Assembly: GCF_022513635.1 (NCBI RefSeq)
Contig: NZ_JAKWBL010000004.1
Span: 930,001 to 994,000, forward strand
Source: Paraniabella ginsengisoli
GTDB taxonomy: Bacteria > Bacteroidota > Bacteroidia > Chitinophagales > Chitinophagaceae
Length of the DNA: 64,000 nucleotides
Reading direction: 5' to 3'
In this document: piece by piece, positions 58,354 through 64,000 of the stretch
How the letters are laid out: the number at the start of each line of letters is the position of its first letter
Numbering within the stretch: the first letter of the stretch is position 1
Translations under genes and position numbers: made by a program
The notes under the pieces: generated by a model
Databases searched by the model: none
What the model saw: only the letters and a program-made list of their open reading frames with translations
Told to the model about the DNA's origin: nothing

Positions 58354-61223
58354 TTATTTTACGATCATTATACCTCCCGAAGCTCCGCGGGACGGGCCAT
58401 TATTACCTCCAAACTTCCTTGGATAATAGGAGAAAGTTATCATGAAATATTGTTGAAGGCCATTGCTAATGGTGGTAGTGGCCGAGTTTTCCCTAACAAA
58501 GTTTGTTATGTTTTTATTTTGACGCAAAAGGTCGAATGCTGATAGCTTCACTTCTGCTTTTTGCTGCATAAACCTGTAAACCGCATTGGCGTTCCAGATA
58601 CTTGCTTTTACGGAATTGCCATTTGCTGCAATATTATCCTGGTAATTTAACGACGTGTTGAGTGTGAGGCTTTTTGTAAGAAAATAATTTGCATTGGCGT
58701 TTGTAGCATAATTGCGTATCAGAGAAGTAATAGTATTTCTGCTTTTTTGCTCGCTTCGGTTGTTGGCTATTGTTTCGCCAAGTGTAATATTGAATTTGTC
58801 TAAAAGATTATATGTTATGGATAGGTTATTGGAAACTGTATTGTTTTTTGAAGTTGAACTAATGTAGTTGATAAATCCTGGCCTTACATTAGACGATAAG
58901 GATAGCCGGTAAGAAAACGACAGTGTATTTTTTTATCCAGATTGGTAGAGAAGCGGGCATTTGCATTTCCGCTGAAGGTATTCTGGTTATCTACATTAAC
59001 CAGGTAGCGAATACTGCGTCCAGAGCTGTCGTACACCGTATTATCGCTAACTGCGTTCGATGTATTGTTAACATTAATGCCTAAGCCTGCACTATAGTTA
59101 CTTTTTGTATTCATTTTGGCCCGGCTAATTTCAAAGTTCCAGTTTCCATATTTTACAATACCTGCTTTTAAATTAGGATTACCGGCTATAATGTTATATC
59201 TGTTGGTACTATCTACCAATGGATAAAGCTCGTCGATAGAGGGAGCGCGTTGGTACACATTACTCCATAGGTAAGACTGTATTCTGTAAGCGTTGTTTTT
59301 ATTATAGTTGAAATTCATATTGAGAGACGGAGTAAAGGCAGTGAAGTTTCTGTCCAGGTTTCTGAATAAAAAACTGGATTCGTTTTTCTGGTTTAAAAAC
59401 TGGTATTTTATTTCTGCCCCAACATATAGCCAGTAATTATATTTTTCCCAAACCGACTTACTAATCGATTTTCCCAGTCTTAATCCTGGCCTGTATTGCA
59501 AATTAGTCACCATATTTTGGTTGGTGAGTAATTCGTTTTGCCGATATTGGCGAGTAACAGTATCAAAGTCGGTAACCATGGCATTTGTTTCACTTCTGTT
59601 GAGGCTGACCTCGTTAGTGAGAGATACATCAATATTGAAAAAATTGTAAATGCCAAACAAGAGAGGTTTGAATCCGTCATAATTCAGGTTGATGCTTGCA
59701 TTATAATTCTTATTGGTTGTGTTATAGCGCCTGTCTATAAGATCGGATGGTATAGTGTCGATATAGGATTGAAAATCGCTAACCGTTTTACTTTTCGTAT
59801 TGGAATTATTAATTCCACCGTTAAAAAATAACATATAATTTTTGCGTGGGTCCTTTAGCTGCCCGGCGTCATTGGAGCGGATAAAGCCGAATATATTAAG
59901 GTTGTCGCTGCTGGTTGTTGATTGACTGGTATTGGTTGATTTACTTATTGCGGTTGAGTCATTTTTAAAAACACTTGTTTCCGAAAAATTATTATTAGTG
60001 CTAAAGCGATTGCTATAATCTGCCGTCATATTGACGAAGTTGCCATACTGTTTTCGGTTCTCATACATAAACTTCAGGTTGTTAGAAGTATTATTATTTA
60101 AACTTCTGCTCTGACCCAGATTGGAAAGTTTGTAACCTTCTATATTTTGAATATTGGTTGTGGTTGATAAGAGGTTAGTAGCAGTATTAAGATAGCCAAA
60201 ATCGCTGGACATGCGGTTATAAAACTGCGAGTTGTCAGACTCAGAAAAACTGTGCTGTATTTTTCCATTAACGTAAGTTCTTCTGGTAATGCCACCTTCC
60301 GGTCCGCCCCGTCCGCCATAAAATATTCTGAAATTGGATTTGAATGTATTTTCTAAAAATGCATTTTCGCCTGTGCCTTCCTCTTTATTGATATTATTTA
60401 TGCCGGCAGCAATACCGGCTTGTGTTCTTTTATTGTACACTTGCAACACCCCATCACCTGTATAACGGTCTTCCGTGCCATAGCCTGCGCCTACTTTGCC
60501 AAACATTCCCTTCTTTTTATCTTCTTTAAGTTTAATGTTCATGGCATAAAGCGAATCCGTCTTTTCATCTGTTTGCTGCACTTTAGAATAATCCTTTTCC
60601 TGGTAAACCTGTATTTTTTCAATAGCATTCTTTGGCAAATTCTGTGTAGCTGTTTGAGCCGCTCCACCAAAAAAGGTTTTCCATCTACATAAACTTTTTC
60701 TAATTTTCTGCCATTCATTGTAATAGTACCATCACCCCACACTGTTAAACCCGGCACGCGAAGCAACATATCTTCGACAACTGCGTTGGAGTCCAGTTTA
60801 AATGCATCAGGATTTATTTCAAGTGTGTCTCCATTCATACGAATAGGTTGCACCGCTTTTACCACTACTTCATCCAGTTCATTTTCGGCTTTTTGAAAAA
60901 GCGATATTTTTTATAATCCTTCACCATTTGGGAGCTATCTAACATCAGGTTTTTCACAAGTGATCTGTATCCTGTATGTGTTATTATCATATAAAGAGGC
61001 ACGCTGATCGGCAGGTTTTTGATATCGAATTCTCCGGATGTATTACTTAGCTGGAACTCCACAACACTTGAGTCTTTTTCCTTAAATACAGAAATAGAAG
61101 CCGACTGAAGTGCGTAGTCATTTATCGAGTCATAAATAACGCCTTTAACGTTGCCATTACTTTTTTGAGCGAATACGGCAATGGAAAGCGTCATAATAAG
61201 ACTTAGCAAAAAAGTATTCTCAT
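58354..61223 (-). CDS. PF14905-type outer-membrane beta-barrel protein, TonB-receptor-like (four frameshifts)
   Basis: About 957 residues from ATG 61223. It has a signal peptide (MRILFLLSLIMTLSIAVFAQ, after repair at 61208-61213), a carboxypeptidase-like regulatory domain (VKGVIYDSINDYALQSASISV), a plug-like region (AFKLDSNAVVEDMLLRVPGL, VYVDGKPFFGG) and a long barrel ending with a Gly/Arg-rich tail (YYPRKFGGNNGPSRGASGG). Other breaks are at 60907-60912, 60669-60674 and 58928-58934. There is no visible TonB box or SusD partner. The ATG overlaps the stop of the beta-propeller gene. Confidence 0.87.
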
Positions 61224-62468
61224 TGGTCGGCAGTTGAAGGTTGTAATTTTAGTTTGATGATGATAGCGTTGTCAAATTTGTCCAGCTTGCTTAACAGCTC
61301 TTTTATTTTTTCTGGAATCGATTCACTTTTGGAAAGCAATTTGTCTTTTTCTTTCAATAAATCTGCACTTGATATTCTTGTATAAACGTAATCTGCATCC
61401 TGTTCACTTACAGTCGTAAAAATCTTTGAAGGCAGAAAATGAATTGTACTGTCCGATGTTATCTTACCAAGATCATAAAGTTTTTTATTGATAGTGTTGA
61501 AAAGAAAATTTTTCCTTTCATAAGAAAGCGAATTGGTGGAGAAAAAAGTATATGTTGATGTTTAAGCACATTATAAAAGGAGGAAATGACTTTGTTGTTT
61601 TTATTTTTCGCAGTGTTAAAATCGATATTGTTTTTAAATAAAGTAGATTGAAAACTGGCAGGCATTGTTTTGTCGGCTGGAAATACAAATGGATAGCGGG
61701 TGTACAAAGAGTCGGGATTCAAAGCATAAACTGTATTGTCAAATTGCCTGGTGATATATAAAGTTGTGTCGCTTTGTGTATTGTCTATAGCAATATCAAC
61801 TGATTCATAAAATGGCCAGAGTTTGGGAAGGTTTATAAAAGGAAAATAGGAACGGACGATCTTATCATCCTCAACTACGTTCAAATAGTAAGCGATTGTA
61901 TCTGTTATGTATTTATTGTACCGGTTGTTAACTGTAATATATTTATCATTAAAATAATAAATTTCATTAAGAGCATAACGTGGCACGGGAAGTTGTTCAA
62001 CCGAATAGTTCTTTTCTAAATGAATTAATTCGAGACTGACATATTTTGAAAAATCTTGCTTTGAAGATTGCTGAATTAATTGCTGCGCCTTAGCTGGCGG
62101 AATAGTGTAGTTTTTATTTCTACCTACTACAAATAGCGCATTTTTGGAAGACACATATTGTATACTATTAATCCGGTACTTTTTCTTTTTGTACTTGTGC
62201 AAAAAGTTGCCCTGCTTATCAAAAATGAATAATGCATTTGATGCATTGTCCAGAAAATAAAATGATAAGGTGTAACAACGAAATCCTGGATATTATTAAA
62301 ATAACTGGCTTTTGTTGTTTCTAACGGTATAAGTTCTGCATCCGCAAAAAGAACGGATGCTTTAGCACCGGGGGCATTGTCTGGATTGAGATAGAGTGCA
62401 TTATCCTGAGCCTTTATCAATAGAGGGGACAGTAGTAAAAGACAACTGAACCAGTTCAATAATCTCAT
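61220..62468 (-). CDS. 6-bladed beta-propeller protein (two frameshifts)
   Basis: About 416 residues with signal peptide (LLNWFSCLLLLSPLLIKAQ). The opening ELIPLETTKASYFNNIQDFVV and FLDNASNALFIFDKQGNFLHKY are the signature of the 6-bladed propeller (PF17170) family of Bacteroidota. The repairs at 62254-62257 and 61500-61503 restore the blades and the C-terminus INKKLYDLGKITSDSTIHFL. The stop (61222-61220) overlaps the next gene's ATG as ATGA, so the two are translationally coupled and may work as a secreted/outer-membrane pair. Confidence 0.82.
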
Positions 62469-62631
62469 AAGCTATTTTGGAAACAAAATAAACTATCTTT
62501 TTACTTCTACGAAAGTTTCGTATTTCTTTAACTTATATTTAGGAAATAAGAAAAACTGTTGTAAAATCACGACTGGGAATAAGGCTTAATTTAAAGCCCT
62601 TTTTGGAGTTGTAGCTTTAAAAAAATTACAT

Positions 62632-62639
62632 TACGTTTG
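62632..62639 (+). promoter_or_regulatory. -7 element (TACGTTTG) of the NUDIX-type regulator gene
   Basis: TACGTTTG ends 20 bases before ATG 62660. It overlaps the GTG at 62639 that would extend the frame, which argues for the downstream ATG. Confidence 0.55.
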
Positions 62640-62659
62640 TGTATATCGAACACAGTGTA

Positions 62660-63376
62660 ATGACTATGACGAATCATTTGAATTTAAAAAGTGCAGCAGC
62701 CGAAAAAAGCAGTCATCCGGAATATTTTAATATTGCGGTGTCGGTAGATTGCGTGATTTTTGGTTACGAAGGAAAAGAGTTAAAGGTGTTGCTAATCAAA
62801 TCTGATTTTGAAGAATTTTCAGATTTATATTCTTTATTAGGAGATCTGGTTAAACCCGATGAAGATCTTGATGCAGCTTCTTATCGTGTATTGAGAGAGC
62901 GTACCGGCCTTGACGATGTTTTTTTGCAACAGGTCCATACATTTGGAGCTGTTGACCGGCACCCATCGGGACGGGTAGTAAGTACTGCATATTATTCGCT
63001 TGTAAATATTAACAGCCATAAATTAAATATCAATACCAACGATCTTCATTGGCATTCCATTAAAAGCATCAAGAAACTGGCTTTTGATCATAAAAAGATC
63101 CTTGATACTTGCGTACAAATGTTGCAGGAGCAAATTATGGATCATCCGGTTGTTCACAATCTTTTACCCGAAAAATTTTCCTTACGTGCTTTGCAGGAAT
63201 TATACGAGGCTATTTTGGGGACCTCGTTAGACAGGAGAAATTTCAGAAAGAAAATTGCATTGAAAAACTGGCTATCAGAATTAGACGAATTAGAGGAAGG
63301 TGTTACGCATCGACCTGGGAAACTTCATAAGTTTAAAACAAAACCGCTCAATCTTCTAAAAGGAATTAGTAAATGA
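62660..63376 (+). CDS. NrtR-like regulator: NUDIX domain plus winged helix
   Basis: About 238 residues from ATG 62660. The NUDIX-like domain (VSVDCVIFGYEGKELKVLLIK ... YSLLGDLVKPDEDLDAASYRVLRERTGL) has a degenerate NUDIX box: the REUxEExGU part reads VLRERTGL, so hydrolysis is unlikely. The C-terminal winged helix is FSLRALQELYEAILGTSLDRRNFRKKI. Proteins of this kind are transcription regulators that sense nucleotide sugars, ADP-ribose or arabinose. The ligand here is unknown. It is intact. Confidence 0.88.
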   Translation: MTMTNHLNLKSAAAEKSSHPEYFNIAVSVDCVIFGYEGKELKVLLIKSDFEEFSDLYSLLGDLVKPDEDLDAASYRVLRERTGLDDVFLQQVHTFGAVDRHPSGRVVSTAYYSLVNINSHKLNINTNDLHWHSIKSIKKLAFDHKKILDTCVQMLQEQIMDHPVVHNLLPEKFSLRALQELYEAILGTSLDRRNFRKKIALKNWLSELDELEEGVTHRPGKLHKFKTKPLNLLKGISK

Positions 63377-63387
63377 GCATTTAAATA

Positions 63388-63925
63388 TTATCGAAAAATA
63401 TTAGCTAATTGTACATTAATGCTGCAATCATCCGGTAATTCAAAAGTGAAGTTAGAATTGAAATTTAGTAAACCATATTTTTCATCTGTAAGCTGATAGA
63501 TTTCTATGCTTTCTGTATCTATGTCAACAATGACATAATACTTTACTTTTTCCTGCTCATAAATTTGGTATTTTGTATTGCGATCTTTTAAGGCAGTAGA
63601 TGGTGACAAAATTTCTACAACTATTGAGGGCGCAAAATCCAGAAACTTTTTTTGATCTCTCCACATACCACTAATATATCGGGTATCAAAATAGTGTCTT
63701 CGCTTGTTTTATAATCTATCGGATCATAAGCGATACATGTGGTGCATTTTTTTCCTTTAAAGCTGAAGTAAATTCATATCTCAACTCTGCCGCAATTCTT
63801 TGATGTCTGGGCATGGGTGAAGGGCTCATAGCATAAGGAATGCCATCAATCAGCTCCCATTTGCCTTCCCAAAGAACCCAGTCTTCGTAAGTGTAATGCG
63901 GTAATAGTTTATTAACGCTGCTCAT
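63388..63925 (-). CDS. Uma2 family endonuclease (DUF820) (two frameshifts)
   Basis: About 179 residues. It begins LLPHYTYEDWVLWEGKWELIDGIPYAMSPSPMPRHQRI. Repairs at the T-runs 63747-63753 and 63657-63663 join the PD-(D/E)xK-like core: IPDILVV (Asp), IVVEILSPSTALKDRNTKY (Glu and Lys region) and YVIVDIDTESIEIY. Uma2 proteins are widespread, often in multicopy, and of uncertain role. No gene follows to the window edge. Confidence 0.85.
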
Positions 63926-64000
63926 AATTGTAGTTAAAGATACATTTTTATACTCCGCTTTCCTGAATTATCGACCAATACTTCAATTATTTATCAATCT

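Overview
The window reads as a chromosomal stretch of a Bacteroidota bacterium, most likely from the Chitinophagales/Chitinophagaceae. The grounds are AT-rich DNA, promoters with the Bacteroidota -7 element TAnnTTTG, the mutY-ssb-gldE and HU/RNase G neighbourhoods, and families typical of this phylum (DUF5686, DUF3078, DUF4199, DUF4920, DUF6580, PF14905-type outer-membrane barrels, LytTR regulators). No rRNA, tRNA, CRISPR array, prophage or transposase gene was found.

The dominant feature is damage to reading frames. About 34 genes carry roughly 55 single-base frameshifts, and nearly all are repaired by adding one base to a short homopolymer run. Housekeeping genes are hit (nrdA, ligA, rsmA, ssb, mutY, lutB, RNase G). 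This looks like uncorrected long-read sequence error, not real decay, so broken genes are annotated as one CDS each with the breaks stated.

Layout. 1-8.4 kb: cell-envelope genes (YqgE, RlpA-like), a SemiSWEET, a DUF5686 surface protein, a PIN toxin pair, small enzymes and ComEC. 8.4-15.3 kb: a racemase and purH, then class I ribonucleotide reductase (nrdB, nrdA) behind a long regulatory leader, then dinD. 15.3-25.7 kb: hypothetical and envelope genes, a GNAT-nitrilase fusion, an MsbA-like ABC exporter and a large secreted protein with a possible caspase-like C-terminus. 25.9-32.5 kb: a solitary atpA, then a LytTR regulator with a hybrid kinase and envelope genes. 32.5-45.9 kb: pdxA, rsmA, a 2-hydroxyacid dehydrogenase, greA, a HIT protein, an MFS transporter, a nucleotidase, a LacI regulator, DPP IV, a deacetylase, lutB and DUF3109. 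45.9-52.6 kb: gldE, ssb, mutY, HU, a TPR protein, a tiny basic ribosome-type protein and RNase G. 52.7-64 kb: a glycosyltransferase, DUF3078, an Lrp regulator, ligA, a coupled beta-propeller/outer-membrane barrel pair, a NUDIX-type regulator and a Uma2 nuclease.

Intergenic DNA is unusually rich in small dispersed palindromic modules: a TGCGTCGCA/GGCATCCTA element, a GACTTCCGAGG hairpin, a TCCGAAGGA hairpin, a CCCCTCTCC-AAA-GGAGAGGGG element and a TCCGCC/GGCGGA palindrome. They are combined in different orders; one sits in frame inside purH and another forms the end of the LacI gene. The most interesting protein-level lead is the putative clan CD protease at 22154-24346. The most interesting regulatory leads are the twin dyads and structured leader upstream of nrdB and the 20-bp palindrome at 38263.
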